A stretch of 64,000 nt of DNA, taken from assembly GCF_019316905.1 (NCBI RefSeq), contig NZ_CP079216.1:806001-870000 (forward strand), read 5' to 3'. Shown one piece after another: positions 35,928-44,873 of the stretch. Source of the DNA: Tessaracoccus palaemonis (lineage in GTDB: Bacteria > Actinomycetota > Actinomycetes > Propionibacteriales > Propionibacteriaceae). The position numbers were made by a program, and so were the translations under genes. The notes beneath the pieces were generated by a model. That model saw only the letters and a program-made list of their open reading frames with translations. It searched no databases and had not been told where the DNA came from. How positions within the stretch are numbered: position 1 is the stretch's first letter; each line of letters opens with the position of its first letter.

Positions 35928-36902
35928 ATGAGTGATCCGAACAACACGCTCCCGAGCGTCGAGCCCGACACGAAGTTCTCCATCGAGGACGACGTCGAGT
36001 CCACCACGACCAGGTCGTACTCGCAGGGGCAGCTGGTGCTGCGCCGCTTCGTGCGCCACAAGGCTGCGATGATCTCGCTGGTCCTGCTGGTCTTCATCAT
36101 TCTGCTGGCCATCACGTCGATCGGCTGGGGGCCCATCCCGGGCTGGTGGGGCAAGACCTTCACCGACACGTATCCGATCGTCAACGAGGCCAAGCCGACC
36201 ATCCAGTTCTGGCCGCCGTCGCTCGGCGAACACCCCTTCGGCCAGGACACCATCGGCAAGGACTACTTCGCACTGGTGATGCGCGGCGCGCAGCAGTCGC
36301 TGCTGATCGCCTTCACCGTCGGTCTTCTCGCGACCTTCATCGGCACCGCGATCGGCGCCATCGCCGGTTACTACCGCGGCTTCGTCGAGGCGTTCCTGAT
36401 GCGCACGACCGACCTGTTCATCATCATCCCGACGCTGGTGCTCGCGGCCGTTCTCGGCCGGATGTCCGACGGCAACATCGTGATGCTCGCCCTCGTCCTG
36501 GCGCTGGTGTCCTGGACGGGGCTGGCGCGCCTGGTCCGCGGCGAGGTCCTTTCGCTGCGGGAGCGGGAGTTCGTGATGGCGGCCCGCGCGCTCGGCACCC
36601 CGTCGCCGCGGATCATCGTGCGGCACATCCTCCCGAACGCGCTCGGCACCATCGTCGTCAACGCCACGTTGCTGATCTCGTCGGCGATCCTGACCGAGAC
36701 GGCCCTGTCGTACCTGGGGTTCGGCGTGAAGGCCCCCGACACCTCGCTGGGTCTGCTCGTCTCCGACTTCCAGAACGCGCTGACGACCCGCCCATGGCTC
36801 TTCTGGATCCCGGGCATGTTCATCCTCGTGATCTCGCTGTGCGTCAACTTCATCGGTGACGGCATGCGCGACGCGTTCGATCCCCGTCAGCAGATGGACT
36901 GA
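35928..36902 (+). CDS. Oligopeptide-type ABC permease (DppC type)
   Basis: The protein has 324 residues with a cytoplasmic N-terminal arm, a first transmembrane helix (MISLVLLVFIILLAITSIGW), the motif HPFGQDTIGKDYFALVMRGAQ common to OppC/DppC, and five further helices. The EAA-type loop is FVMAARALGTPSPRIIVRHILPNALG. It ends with the usual DGMRDAFDPRQ. It is the second permease of the operon, 10 bases after the first and 12 bases before the ATPase gene. Confidence 0.9.
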   Translation: MSDPNNTLPSVEPDTKFSIEDDVESTTTRSYSQGQLVLRRFVRHKAAMISLVLLVFIILLAITSIGWGPIPGWWGKTFTDTYPIVNEAKPTIQFWPPSLGEHPFGQDTIGKDYFALVMRGAQQSLLIAFTVGLLATFIGTAIGAIAGYYRGFVEAFLMRTTDLFIIIPTLVLAAVLGRMSDGNIVMLALVLALVSWTGLARLVRGEVLSLREREFVMAARALGTPSPRIIVRHILPNALGTIVVNATLLISSAILTETALSYLGFGVKAPDTSLGLLVSDFQNALTTRPWLFWIPGMFILVISLCVNFIGDGMRDAFDPRQQMD

Positions 36903-36914
36903 GGTGGCTCAGAA

Positions 36915-38648
36915 ATGACTGAAGCAAACACTGATCAGAAGGTCTTCACGGGAGAGCACCCCGTCCTGGAGTTCGACAACCTGGACGTGAAGTTCAAGAC
37001 CGAGTTCGGCACCGTGCACGCCGTCAAGGGCCTCTCCCTGAAGGTCGAGCCCGGCGAGGTCATGGCACTGGTGGGTGAGTCCGGGTCCGGCAAGTCCGTG
37101 ACCGCCACCACCGCGCTCGGCCTGCTGCCGAAGACCGCGCACATCGAGGGCCGCACTGTCGTCGGCGACGACGTCATCGGGGAGCTGTCCGGACCGGCGC
37201 TGCGCGCCATCCGCGGCCGCCGTGTCGCCATGGTGTTCCAGGAGCCCATGACCGCGCTGAACCCCGTCATCCGGATCGGCGAGCAGCTGACCGAGTCGAT
37301 GGAGGTCCACGGCGTGGCCTTTGGACGCGAGGCCTGGCAGCGTGCCATCGAGTTGCTGGCGGCTGTCGGCATCCCCGCCCCCGAGCGCCGCGTCAAGCAG
37401 TACCCGCACGAGCTGTCCGGCGGCATGCGCCAGCGCGTCGTGATCGCAATGGCGCTGACGTGTGACCCTGAGGTCAGCATCGCCGACGAGCCGACCACCG
37501 CCCTCGACGTGACCGTGCAGGCCGACATCCTCGACCTGCTGCGCTCGCTCAAGGACAAGCTGAACACCGGCATCCTGCTCATCACGCACAACATGGGCGT
37601 CGTCGCCGACATGGCCGACAACGTCGCCGTGATGTTCAAGGGCAACATCGTCGAGCGCGGCCCGGTGCAGGAGGTCCTGCTCAACCCGCAGCACCCGTAC
37701 ACGCAGAAGCTGCTCGCGGCCGTGCCCCACCTGGGCGACGGACATGGGCAGTTCGGCGCCGCTCCCCACGAGGTCGCGGAGGAGGCCGAGGAGGCGCTCA
37801 CCGTCAAGAATCTCGTGGTCGAGTACAAGCGCTCCGGCAAGAAGCCGTTTCGGGCCGTCGACGACGTGAGCTTCGACGTGCGCCGCGGCGAGATCGTCGG
37901 CCTGGTCGGCGAGTCCGGCTCGGGCAAGTCCACCATCGGCCGCGCCCTGCTCGGCCTGATCCCGTCCGAGTCCGGCGAGGTGCAGGTGCTCGGCGAGGAC
38001 CTGCTCAGCATGCGCGGCAGTCAGCTCAAGTCGCTGCGTAAGCGCGTCGGCGTCATCTTCCAGGACCCCGCGGCCTCGCTGAACCCGCGCTTCCCGATCG
38101 GCGACGTGATCTCCGAGCCGCTCTCGGTGCACGGCATCGGCACGGCCAAGGAGCGCGAGAAGAAGGTCCACGAGCTCCTCGAGGCCGTCCAGCTGCCCCG
38201 CAGCGCCTACAACCGCTACCCTCACGAGCTGTCCGGCGGCCAGCGCCAGCGCGTCTCCATCGCCCGCGCGCTCGCCCTGCAGCCCGACCTGCTGATCGCC
38301 GACGAGCCGACCTCGGCCCTCGACGTGTCGGTGCAGGCCTCGGTGCTGGCGATGTTCACCGAGCTGCAGCGCCACTTCGGCTTCGCCTGCCTGTTCATCT
38401 CGCACGACCTGGCGGTCATCGACTCGCTGGCGCACCGCGTCGTCGTGATGCAGTACGGCAAGATCGTCGAGGCGGGAACCCGCGAGGACGTGCTGATGCG
38501 GCCTCAGGAGGAGTACACCAAGCGCCTCCTGGCAGCCGCCCCCGTGCCCAACCCGATCGAACAGAAGCAGCGGCGCCTCGAGCGCCACGCGCTGCTCAAG
38601 GAGCTGGGCGACCAGGTCGTCGAGCTGGACACGCGAGAGCTCAACTGA
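36915..38648 (+). CDS. Oligopeptide-type ABC transporter, fused double ATPase (DppDF type)
   Basis: The protein has 577 residues and two complete ABC ATPase domains joined. Half 1: Walker A GESGSGKSVT, Q-loop VFQEPMTALNP, signature LSGGMRQR, Walker B SIADEPTTALD. Half 2: GESGSGKSTIG, IFQDPAASLNP, LSGGQRQR, LIADEPTSALD, switch ISHDLAVI. Fusion of DppD and DppF in one chain is common in Actinomycetota. Both active sites look intact. It ends the importer operon, 26 bases before the THUMP-like methyltransferase gene. Confidence 0.93.
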   Translation: MTEANTDQKVFTGEHPVLEFDNLDVKFKTEFGTVHAVKGLSLKVEPGEVMALVGESGSGKSVTATTALGLLPKTAHIEGRTVVGDDVIGELSGPALRAIRGRRVAMVFQEPMTALNPVIRIGEQLTESMEVHGVAFGREAWQRAIELLAAVGIPAPERRVKQYPHELSGGMRQRVVIAMALTCDPEVSIADEPTTALDVTVQADILDLLRSLKDKLNTGILLITHNMGVVADMADNVAVMFKGNIVERGPVQEVLLNPQHPYTQKLLAAVPHLGDGHGQFGAAPHEVAEEAEEALTVKNLVVEYKRSGKKPFRAVDDVSFDVRRGEIVGLVGESGSGKSTIGRALLGLIPSESGEVQVLGEDLLSMRGSQLKSLRKRVGVIFQDPAASLNPRFPIGDVISEPLSVHGIGTAKEREKKVHELLEAVQLPRSAYNRYPHELSGGQRQRVSIARALALQPDLLIADEPTSALDVSVQASVLAMFTELQRHFGFACLFISHDLAVIDSLAHRVVVMQYGKIVEAGTREDVLMRPQEEYTKRLLAAAPVPNPIEQKQRRLERHALLKELGDQVVELDTRELN

Positions 38649-38674
38649 GCCGAACCGCCGCCCTCTCGGCGGCC

Positions 38675-39766
38675 ATGACGGAGCCGGATCCCACGTCGCT
38701 GGCGGCGGGGGAGCGGCTCCGTCGCTCGTTCCCGGCCGACGATGTCGCCTGGGCCCTGTCGCAGGTGTCGCTCAGGCGCCAGGGGGCGGCGAAGCTGGAG
38801 CGGGCCGCCGACATGCTGTTCACCCGGGCGGGACTCGAGCAGGCCACCCGCACCCCCGTCGCCCGCTGGCGGGCCGCCCGCCTCGCCGCGGCCGGGGTCA
38901 CCGAGGTGTGGGACCTCGGCTGCGGGATCGGGGCGGACGCCATGGCCTTCGCGGCGGCCGGGCTGCGGGTCGTCGGCGTCGAGGCGGACGAGGCCACGGC
39001 AGAGATCGCCCGTCACAACCTCTCGTTGGTCGGCGGCGGCGATGTGCGCGTCGGGTACGCCGAGGACGCCGAGGTGCCCGCGGGTGCTGCCGTGTTCCTG
39101 GACCCCGCCCGCCGGACCGGCCGCGGCCGGACCTGGAACGTCGCCGACTTCACCCCGCCGTGGGAGTTCGTGACCGCGCAGCTGGCCTCCGACCGGTTCG
39201 TGGCCGTCAAGCTGGGGCCGGGTGTGCCGAGGGAGCTCATCCCGGGTGGCGTCGAGGCCTGCTGGGTCAGCGAGAGCGGAGACACGGTCGAGGCCTGCCT
39301 CTGGAACGCCGTCGGGGCCGGCACCCGCGCCGTCGTACTCCCGGCCGGCGTCGAGCTGACGACCCCCGCCGTACCCCGGACGCTGGATGTGCGCCCCGTC
39401 GGGGAGTTCCTCCTCGAGCCGGACGGCGCCGTGATCCGGGCCGGGCTGCTCGCCGAGATCGCGCCGGAGGCAGATCTCTGGCTGCTCGACGCGCACACCG
39501 CCTACCTGGGCGCCGACCGTCCCATCGCCACGCCGTATGCGACATGTTTCGGCGTGCGCGAGGTCCTCGACTACGACGTGCGTGTGCTGAGGACATGGGT
39601 GCGCGAGCGCCGCATCGGGACGTTGGAGATCAAGAAGCGCGGCCTCGATGTCGACCCCGCGCAGCTCAGGGCGAGCTTGAAACCCAAGGGCCCGGGGGCA
39701 GCGACGCTGATCCTTGCCCGCACGCTCGACGGGGCGCGGGCGATCGTCGCCGAGCGGCTACGTTGA
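38675..39766 (+). CDS. SAM-dependent methyltransferase with THUMP-like domain
   Basis: The protein has 363 residues with a Rossmann methyltransferase core: motif I VWDLGCGIGADAMAFA (about 78-93), acidic strand end VVGVEADEATAEIARHN, and VFLDPARRTGRGRTW as the motif IV region. The C-terminal third (RRIGTLEIKKRGLDVDPAQLRASLKPKGPGAATLILAR) matches the THUMP-like domain found in this family. An RNA substrate is likely from that domain but is not established. ATG 38675 is the first start in the frame and has only a weak ribosome-binding site. The stop overlaps the convergent ECF S-component gene by 9 bases. Confidence 0.8.
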   Translation: MTEPDPTSLAAGERLRRSFPADDVAWALSQVSLRRQGAAKLERAADMLFTRAGLEQATRTPVARWRAARLAAAGVTEVWDLGCGIGADAMAFAAAGLRVVGVEADEATAEIARHNLSLVGGGDVRVGYAEDAEVPAGAAVFLDPARRTGRGRTWNVADFTPPWEFVTAQLASDRFVAVKLGPGVPRELIPGGVEACWVSESGDTVEACLWNAVGAGTRAVVLPAGVELTTPAVPRTLDVRPVGEFLLEPDGAVIRAGLLAEIAPEADLWLLDAHTAYLGADRPIATPYATCFGVREVLDYDVRVLRTWVRERRIGTLEIKKRGLDVDPAQLRASLKPKGPGAATLILARTLDGARAIVAERLR

Positions 39767-40534
39767 CGCGTCCTCCTCGTAGCGGCCGACGCGGTTGGTG
39801 CGTCGCAGGATCCGCAGCAGCGGGTCCCCGATCAGCACCAGCGTGATGATGGTGGTGAACGCACGTCCCAGGTTCCAGCCGAGGGAGGTCGCGAGGCTCC
39901 AGACGAGGAAGCGGTGCAGATTCTCCAGCAGCGGCGCCCCCGCCACGTAGCTCACCTGCGTGCCGAGCCCGAGGTTGAAGGGCCAGAACGACAGGTCGAC
40001 GAGCATGCCGTACAGGAAGCTCGCGACGAACGCGTACACGCACAGCACGGCGATCTCCGCCCATCCCCTGACCCGGGGGAGCAGGCCGGCGAACATGCCC
40101 GTGAAGGCGAAGGCCAGCATCTGGAATGGCAGCCAGGGCCCGACGCCGCCCGTCAGCAGGGCGGAGGTGAACATGGTGGTGCAGCCGAGCAGGAACCCGA
40201 ACGTCGCGCCGAACACCCTTCCGCCCAGCAGCAGCGGCACGAACACGAACTCGATGCCGGCGGTGCCGGCCCCGAGCGGCCGGGCGAGGGCCCCCAGCGC
40301 GGACAGCACGCCCAGCATCGCGAGCGCCTTGACGCCGATGGTGCCGCGCGTGAGCTGCGTGACCATGATCCCGATCACCACCGGGAGGATGATCGCGAAC
40401 ACGAACGGTGACTGCGAGTTGCCGTCGAGGCTCGCCGTCGGGGTGACGATCAGCGGCCACGTGAACGCGAGCAGCGACGCGACGGCGACGAGCGTCAGCA
40501 TCGCGGCCGACGTGAGGTCGACGCGGCGGCTCAT
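39758..40534 (-). CDS. ECF transporter S component (module 1)
   Basis: The product is a 258-residue membrane protein with about six hydrophobic helices, last gene of the first ECF module. Helix-rich segments such as GIEFVFVPLLLGGRVFGATFGFLLGCTTMFTSALL and LLEGL-like turns fit substrate-capture (S) components, which bind a vitamin or metal and topple in the membrane. Its start ATG 40534 overlaps the stop of the ATPase gene (ATGA). Substrate: the module lies behind a cobalamin riboswitch, so a corrinoid or B12 precursor (or cobalt) is the best guess. It is paralogous to the protein at 50598-51488. Confidence 0.8.
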   Translation of the reverse strand: MSRRVDLTSAAMLTLVAVASLLAFTWPLIVTPTASLDGNSQSPFVFAIILPVVIGIMVTQLTRGTIGVKALAMLGVLSALGALARPLGAGTAGIEFVFVPLLLGGRVFGATFGFLLGCTTMFTSALLTGGVGPWLPFQMLAFAFTGMFAGLLPRVRGWAEIAVLCVYAFVASFLYGMLVDLSFWPFNLGLGTQVSYVAGAPLLENLHRFLVWSLATSLGWNLGRAFTTIITLVLIGDPLLRILRRTNRVGRYEEDAST

Positions 40535-42153
40535 GACGCCCTCGCCCCCTGCTCGGCGAGCGCCAGCGCCACCTCGGCGACCGTGAGCACGTCGTGGGGG
40601 TGGAAGACCTTCGCCACCTGCGGGGAGAATCCGGGGGAGGCGCAGCACACCGTGCGGGTCGGGCCGTCCGCGACGACGTCGCCGTCGGCCAGCACGACGC
40701 ACCGGTCGGTGGCCTGGGCGGTGAACTCCACGTCGTGCGTCGAGATGAGCACGCACGCGCCCTCGTCTGCGAGCTGCCGGACGATGTGCGAGAGCTCCGC
40801 CTTCATCGTGTAGTCGAGGCCGCGGGTCGGCTCGTCGAGGCAGATGACCGCCGGCCGGGCGGCGAGCTGGATCGCCAGCACCAGCGCAAGCCGCTGCCCC
40901 TCCGACAGGTCCCGAGGGTTCCGGTCGCCGGGCAGGTCGGCCCCGAGCCGGCTCAGGATGGCGCGCGTGGTGCCCGCCTCCACGTCCGACTCCTTGTCCG
41001 CCTGGGCCAGCTCCTCGTCGACGCTCGGCAGGTACAGCAGGTCCGACGGGGTCTGCGGGACGAGGCTCACCAGGTGCCGGGCGTGCGCGTCGTCGACGAC
41101 GCGCGGGTCGGAGCCGTCGATGTCGAGGGTCCCGGTGCTTGCCACGGCTCCCTGCAGCGCCCACATGAGCGACGACTTGCCGGACCCGTTGCGCCCCATC
41201 AGCGCGACGACCGTCTGCGCGTGCAGCTCGAGGTCGACGCCGACGGCGCGCAGCTGCCCGTAGCGGACCTCCAGCTTCGCCCGCGCGACGGTGCGCAGCC
41301 CCTCGCCGCTCCAGGAGACATTGCCCTCCGGCAGGTCGGGCAGCCGGACGTGCGGCCCGTCGTCGGCGACCTTCCGGCGGGCGTCGCGGACGCTGGTGGC
41401 GACGCTCGGCCAGCCGAGCACGCGGGACAGCTCGGCGAGCGGCGGCGTGACATCGGAGACGCCGAAGACCTCGGCCGTGCTGCCGAACACCGCGCTGCCG
41501 TCGCCGGGCAGCCAGATCGCCGAGTCGGCGTGGTGCATGACGCGCTCGAGCCGGTGCTCGGCCAGCACGACGGTGAGGCCGACGTCGTAGACGAGCGTGG
41601 TGATGGCCGCCAGCACGTCCTGCGCCGCGGTCGGGTCGAGCGCCGAGGTGGGCTCGTCGAGCAGCAGGACGCGCGGCTGCGCGGCGAGCACGGAGGCGAT
41701 GGCGACGCGCTGCTGCTGGCCGCCGGACAGCTCGACGAGCGCGCGGCGCCGCAGCTCCGCGATGCCCATCAGGTCGAGGGTCTCCTCGACGCGCTTGCGC
41801 ATGACCGACGGCGCGAGACCCAGCTGCTCCATGCCGTAGGCGACCTCGTCCTCGACGGTGTCGGTCACGAACCCGGCCAGCGGGTTCTGTCCGACGTAGC
41901 CCACGAGGTCGGCGAGCTCGCGGGGGCGCACGCCGGTGATGTCGCGGCCGTCGATCAGCACCCGGCCGCCCATGGTGGCCCCGCTCGCGTGCGGCACGAG
42001 CGAGTTGACGGTGCCGAGCAGCGTCGACTTGCCGGTGCCCGTCCGGCCGACCAGCACACACAGGTCGGATTCGCGGATGCGGCCCGTCACGCCGGCCAGG
42101 ACGGGGCGCGTCGCCTCGGGCTGCGTGATGGTGAGATTCTCGAACTCGATCAT
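40531..42153 (-). CDS. ECF transporter fused double ATPase, intact (module 1)
   Basis: The protein has 540 residues with two ECF-type ATPase domains in one chain (EcfA1-EcfA2 fusion). Half 1: Walker A GRTGTGKST at 36-44, signature LSGGQQQR at 142-149, Walker B LLLDEP at 163-168, switch LAEHRLERV. Half 2: GRNGSGKSS at 320-328, LSEGQRLAL, ICLDEPTRGLD, STHDVEFTAQATDR. All catalytic residues are kept. It energises the module through EcfT (42150-43307), whose gene it overlaps by 4 bases. It contrasts with the degenerate paralog at 51491-52882. Confidence 0.92.
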   Translation of the reverse strand: MIEFENLTITQPEATRPVLAGVTGRIRESDLCVLVGRTGTGKSTLLGTVNSLVPHASGATMGGRVLIDGRDITGVRPRELADLVGYVGQNPLAGFVTDTVEDEVAYGMEQLGLAPSVMRKRVEETLDLMGIAELRRRALVELSGGQQQRVAIASVLAAQPRVLLLDEPTSALDPTAAQDVLAAITTLVYDVGLTVVLAEHRLERVMHHADSAIWLPGDGSAVFGSTAEVFGVSDVTPPLAELSRVLGWPSVATSVRDARRKVADDGPHVRLPDLPEGNVSWSGEGLRTVARAKLEVRYGQLRAVGVDLELHAQTVVALMGRNGSGKSSLMWALQGAVASTGTLDIDGSDPRVVDDAHARHLVSLVPQTPSDLLYLPSVDEELAQADKESDVEAGTTRAILSRLGADLPGDRNPRDLSEGQRLALVLAIQLAARPAVICLDEPTRGLDYTMKAELSHIVRQLADEGACVLISTHDVEFTAQATDRCVVLADGDVVADGPTRTVCCASPGFSPQVAKVFHPHDVLTVAEVALALAEQGARAS

Positions 42154-43307
42154 GCGGGGACCTTCGGGTCGGGGGTCGCGAAGCCGGGCACGACGAGCAC
42201 GGCGGCGGCCAGCACGGCGGCCGGGGGCAGCGTCGGCCACGTCAGCGGGCTGGTGGAGGGGCTGAGGGCGGCGCCCTGCGTGGAGGACAGCCACAGGAAG
42301 ATGACAAGGGCCGCGACGCCGCAGCCCAGAGTCAGGAACTCGGGGGCGCCCCACGGGGCGGGGCGGTAGACGGTGACGCCGAGCTGTCGCCCGGCCACGC
42401 GCATCCCCCAGACGGTCAGCGCGAGGCCCACCAGCAGCAGGGCGAGCGCGATGAGCGTCGCGGGGCTGAGACCCAGCGCGGCGGCCGCGGTCGTCGGCAC
42501 GCCGAGCAGGGCGTAGATGCCGCCCACGATCAGCAGGAGCGCCACGATCAGCTGCCAGGTGCCGCGACGCGGCTCGTCGGCGCGGCGGGTGCGGCCGTAG
42601 CCGCGGGCCTCCATGGAGCTGGCGAGCAGCAGCGACCCCTCGACGCTGTCCTCGATCACGGGGATCAGCGTGCCGGGGACGGCGGCCAGCCCGCGCCGCC
42701 TGCCGCCGCGGAGCCGCTGGCCGCGCCGGACGCGGTGGACCGACGCGATGAGCTGGGGGATCAGGCCGAGCGCGATCACGACGGCGGTGGAGATGTCGCG
42801 CAGCGCGGCGGGGACGGACTTGAGCGCGGTGCGCGGGTTCGCGAGCGAGTTCGCGGCGCCGACGCACAGCAGCATGACGGCCAGCCGCAGCGCGTCGAAG
42901 AAGGCGAACGCGAGGCCGTCGACGGTGACTGGGCCGCCCAGCGTGATGCCCGCCGCCCAGGCGGGCAGCTGCACCGACGGCAGCGTGAACAGGACCGGTC
43001 CGGAGCGCACGCCGCCGATGACGATCTGGAAGAACAGGCGCATGCCGACGATGAACGCGCCGATCATCAGGTAGATCTTCAGCGACCTGGCCCACGGGGT
43101 GTCGGGGCGGCGGCGCAGCACCACCACGACGACTGCGGCGGCGAGGCAGGCGATGACCAGCGGGTTGGTCGTCAGGCTGACGGCCGCGCTGGCGCTCAGC
43201 GCCCAGCCCCACCAGGCCCACGGGTGCACGAAGCGCCCCTCCCGCCGCTCGTCGGCGACGGGAGGGGCGGCCTCTGCGGGGGCGACCCGGGGCAGCAGGC
43301 GGGGCAT
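42150..43307 (-). CDS. ECF transporter T component (module 1)
   Basis: The product is a 385-residue membrane scaffold of the energy-coupling type. An N-terminal group of helices (SASAAVSLTTNPLVIACLAAAVVVVV), a coupling-helix region with the conserved Ala-Arg-Gly motif in ASSMEARGYGRTRR, and extra C-terminal helices (GLSPATLIALALLLVGLALTVW, APEFLTLGCGVAALVIFLWL) are visible. The Arg in A-R-G contacts the ATPase grooves in known ECF structures. The start ATG 43307 lies 5 bases after the stop of the DUF4430-like gene. The C-terminal extension makes it longer than a usual EcfT (about 265 residues). Confidence 0.87.
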   Translation of the reverse strand: MPRLLPRVAPAEAAPPVADERREGRFVHPWAWWGWALSASAAVSLTTNPLVIACLAAAVVVVVLRRRPDTPWARSLKIYLMIGAFIVGMRLFFQIVIGGVRSGPVLFTLPSVQLPAWAAGITLGGPVTVDGLAFAFFDALRLAVMLLCVGAANSLANPRTALKSVPAALRDISTAVVIALGLIPQLIASVHRVRRGQRLRGGRRRGLAAVPGTLIPVIEDSVEGSLLLASSMEARGYGRTRRADEPRRGTWQLIVALLLIVGGIYALLGVPTTAAAALGLSPATLIALALLLVGLALTVWGMRVAGRQLGVTVYRPAPWGAPEFLTLGCGVAALVIFLWLSSTQGAALSPSTSPLTWPTLPPAAVLAAAVLVVPGFATPDPKVPA

Positions 43308-43312
43308 ACGGC

Positions 43313-43999
43313 TCAGCGGCCGCCGAGCGGGCCGGTCTTCTTCCGACGCCCGACCTGCCAGGCGATCAGCCCGGCGCCGACGGCGACCACCGCGATGCCC
43401 ACGACGATCCAGCCCATCGTGCCCGAGTCCTCGGGGGTCTCTTCCTCGGCCTCCTTGCCCTGCGTGGCCTCGGCTCCGGTGACGGGCAGGTCCTGGGCGG
43501 TTGCCCCGGCCGCGGGTGCGACCTCGGTGCCGTCCTGGACGATCTTCAGCGTCGGGGGAGTGCAGCTCTCCTCGTCGGCCTTGTTGTAGCACCAGGCCTC
43601 GATGGTGCCGCCGGCCGGGACGGTCTCTGCAGGGCCGGCCTGGGCGTAGGCGTACTCGGCGCCCGCGGCCCCCTGCCAGTAGTTCCAGTACTGGCCGTTG
43701 AAGGAGGCCGGGCACTCGGACGGGTGGCCGCCGAGCGTGCAGACGAAGTTGCTGGCGTCGTAGCCGATGGCCACCCCGGCGGTCTCGATGGCCGCGATGC
43801 CGGTGGCCGGGGTGCCGACGCACTCGTTGGCGATGACGGTGCCGTCCTCGTCGACGATCAGCAGCCAGACCTGGTCGGAGGACAGGCACTCGCCGACTGC
43901 GTTGGACTCGCCGTCGGCGTGGGCGGCCTGCGGCGCCGTGAGCAGGGAGAGGGTCATGGCGAGCGCGCCCAGCAGCGCGACCACGAGTCGTCGGGTCAT
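43313..43999 (-). CDS. Secreted, membrane-anchored transcobalamin-C/DUF4430-like protein (module 1)
   Basis: The protein has 228 residues: signal peptide (about 1-28, AHADG cut), an outside domain, a Glu-rich linker and a C-terminal transmembrane helix (196-215) followed by GRRKK. The outside domain has six cysteines (38, 60, 87, 96, 137, 146) and the aromatic motif YWNYW at 104-108, features like the DUF4430 / transcobalamin C-terminal domain that covers bound B12 in animals. The paralog at 44244-44873 has exactly the same cysteine spacing. LPVTG at 171-175 is too far from the helix for a normal sortase signal. The first gene after the riboswitch; probable corrinoid-capture protein (inference). 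Confidence 0.78.
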   Translation of the reverse strand: MTRRLVVALLGALAMTLSLLTAPQAAHADGESNAVGECLSSDQVWLLIVDEDGTVIANECVGTPATGIAAIETAGVAIGYDASNFVCTLGGHPSECPASFNGQYWNYWQGAAGAEYAYAQAGPAETVPAGGTIEAWCYNKADEESCTPPTLKIVQDGTEVAPAAGATAQDLPVTGAEATQGKEAEEETPEDSGTMGWIVVGIAVVAVGAGLIAWQVGRRKKTGPLGGR

Positions 44000-44079
44000 T
44001 CGGAGCTCCTTCGCGCCACGCGAGGAACGAATCCGGTGGGACCGGACGCCGCGCATTCCTCGACGCAACAGTTCAGTGT

Positions 44080-44165
44080 CCGGCCTCCGCAGGTTCCCGG
44101 CTCGGCTCTCGCCTCACGGTTGCGGGTCAGCGCCGGATTCGCACCGGACTTCCCTCTCGGGCCGC
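44080..44165 (-). promoter_or_regulatory. Cobalamin riboswitch, compact form (module 1)
   Basis: On the minus strand the leader reads GGGAAGTCCGGTGCGAATCC, then GGCGCTGACCCGCAACCGTG, a short GC hairpin, and GAGCCGGGAACCTGC. These are the conserved 5' core and the 3' GAGCCxGGAxACC box of the B12 element, but the GCCACTG...GGGAAGG part seen in the 21.2 kb copy is missing. The distance to the DUF4430-like start (43999) is about 80 bases. Three further compact copies share the pattern. Confidence 0.82.
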
Positions 44166-44243
44166 GCCCGCGGTCAGCGGGCATCCGTCAGCCTAGTGCG
44201 CCGGACATGCGCTGTGCCGAAACGCGCGGTGCATTTTTCCTCG

Positions 44244-44873
44244 TCAGCGGCCGCCGAGGGCGCCGGAGGGGCCGGAGCTGCGGCGGCGGGCGAGCAGCAC
44301 CAGGACGACCACTACCGCCGCGAGGCCGGCCGCGGTGCCGATCAGGGCCCAGGGGGTGCCGGAAGGGAGCGCGACGGCGGCGTTGGCGGTGACGGGCAGC
44401 TGCCGGACCTCGTCGAGGGAGGGCAGCTCGCACCGCCTCGCGTCGCCGCCGGTGTAGCACCAGCCCTCGACGGAGCCGGCCGGTGGCCGGTAGCCCTGCG
44501 CCCCGCTGTCCGAGTAGTCCCAGCCGCCGCTGGCGTCGGCGTGGAAGTAGGTCCAGTAGTCGCCGGAGGAGGCGGACGGGCACCGGTCCGGGTAACCGTC
44601 GAGGGTGCAGATGAGGATTCCCTTGCCGTAGCCGATGGCCATCCCGCCGGCGGCCAGCGCCGCCTCGCCGGACTCGGGGGTGCCGACGCACTGGTTCGCC
44701 CGCGTCGTGTCGGCGTCGTCGATGACCAGCAGCCACACGTCGCCCGCCGCGAGGCACTCGTCGATGGTCGTGGCGGTCCCATCCGCAGCGGCGCGCGTCG
44801 GCAGGAGGACGAGGCAGAGGAGCAGGGCGGCGAACAGGGGACGCAGGCGCATGGCGGGGCTCGATTCTGGCAT
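44244..44873 (-). CDS. Secreted, membrane-anchored transcobalamin-C/DUF4430-like protein (end of module 2 operon)
   Basis: The protein has 209 residues with signal peptide (to about residue 30), outside domain and C-terminal helix (174-194) followed by ARRR. Six cysteines at 40, 62, 89, 98, 139 and 148 have the same spacing as in the 43313-43999 product, and YWTYF (107-111) replaces YWNYW. Both proteins end in a basic tail finishing L-G-G-R. The start ATG 44873 shares its first base with the TGA of the lytic transglycosylase gene, so translation is coupled; ATG 44852 is an alternative. It is the last gene of the long operon that begins at 55915, and the module 1 riboswitch follows. Confidence 0.78.
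   Translation of the reverse strand: MPESSPAMRLRPLFAALLLCLVLLPTRAAADGTATTIDECLAAGDVWLLVIDDADTTRANQCVGTPESGEAALAAGGMAIGYGKGILICTLDGYPDRCPSASSGDYWTYFHADASGGWDYSDSGAQGYRPPAGSVEGWCYTGGDARRCELPSLDEVRQLPVTANAAVALPSGTPWALIGTAAGLAAVVVVLVLLARRRSSGPSGALGGR

Noticed and set aside
43463-43490. LPVTG in the module 1 DUF4430-like protein as a sortase signal
   Set aside because: It is about 20 residues before the membrane helix with an acidic linker between, whereas sortase signals have the helix right after the motif; the paralog has LPVTA.
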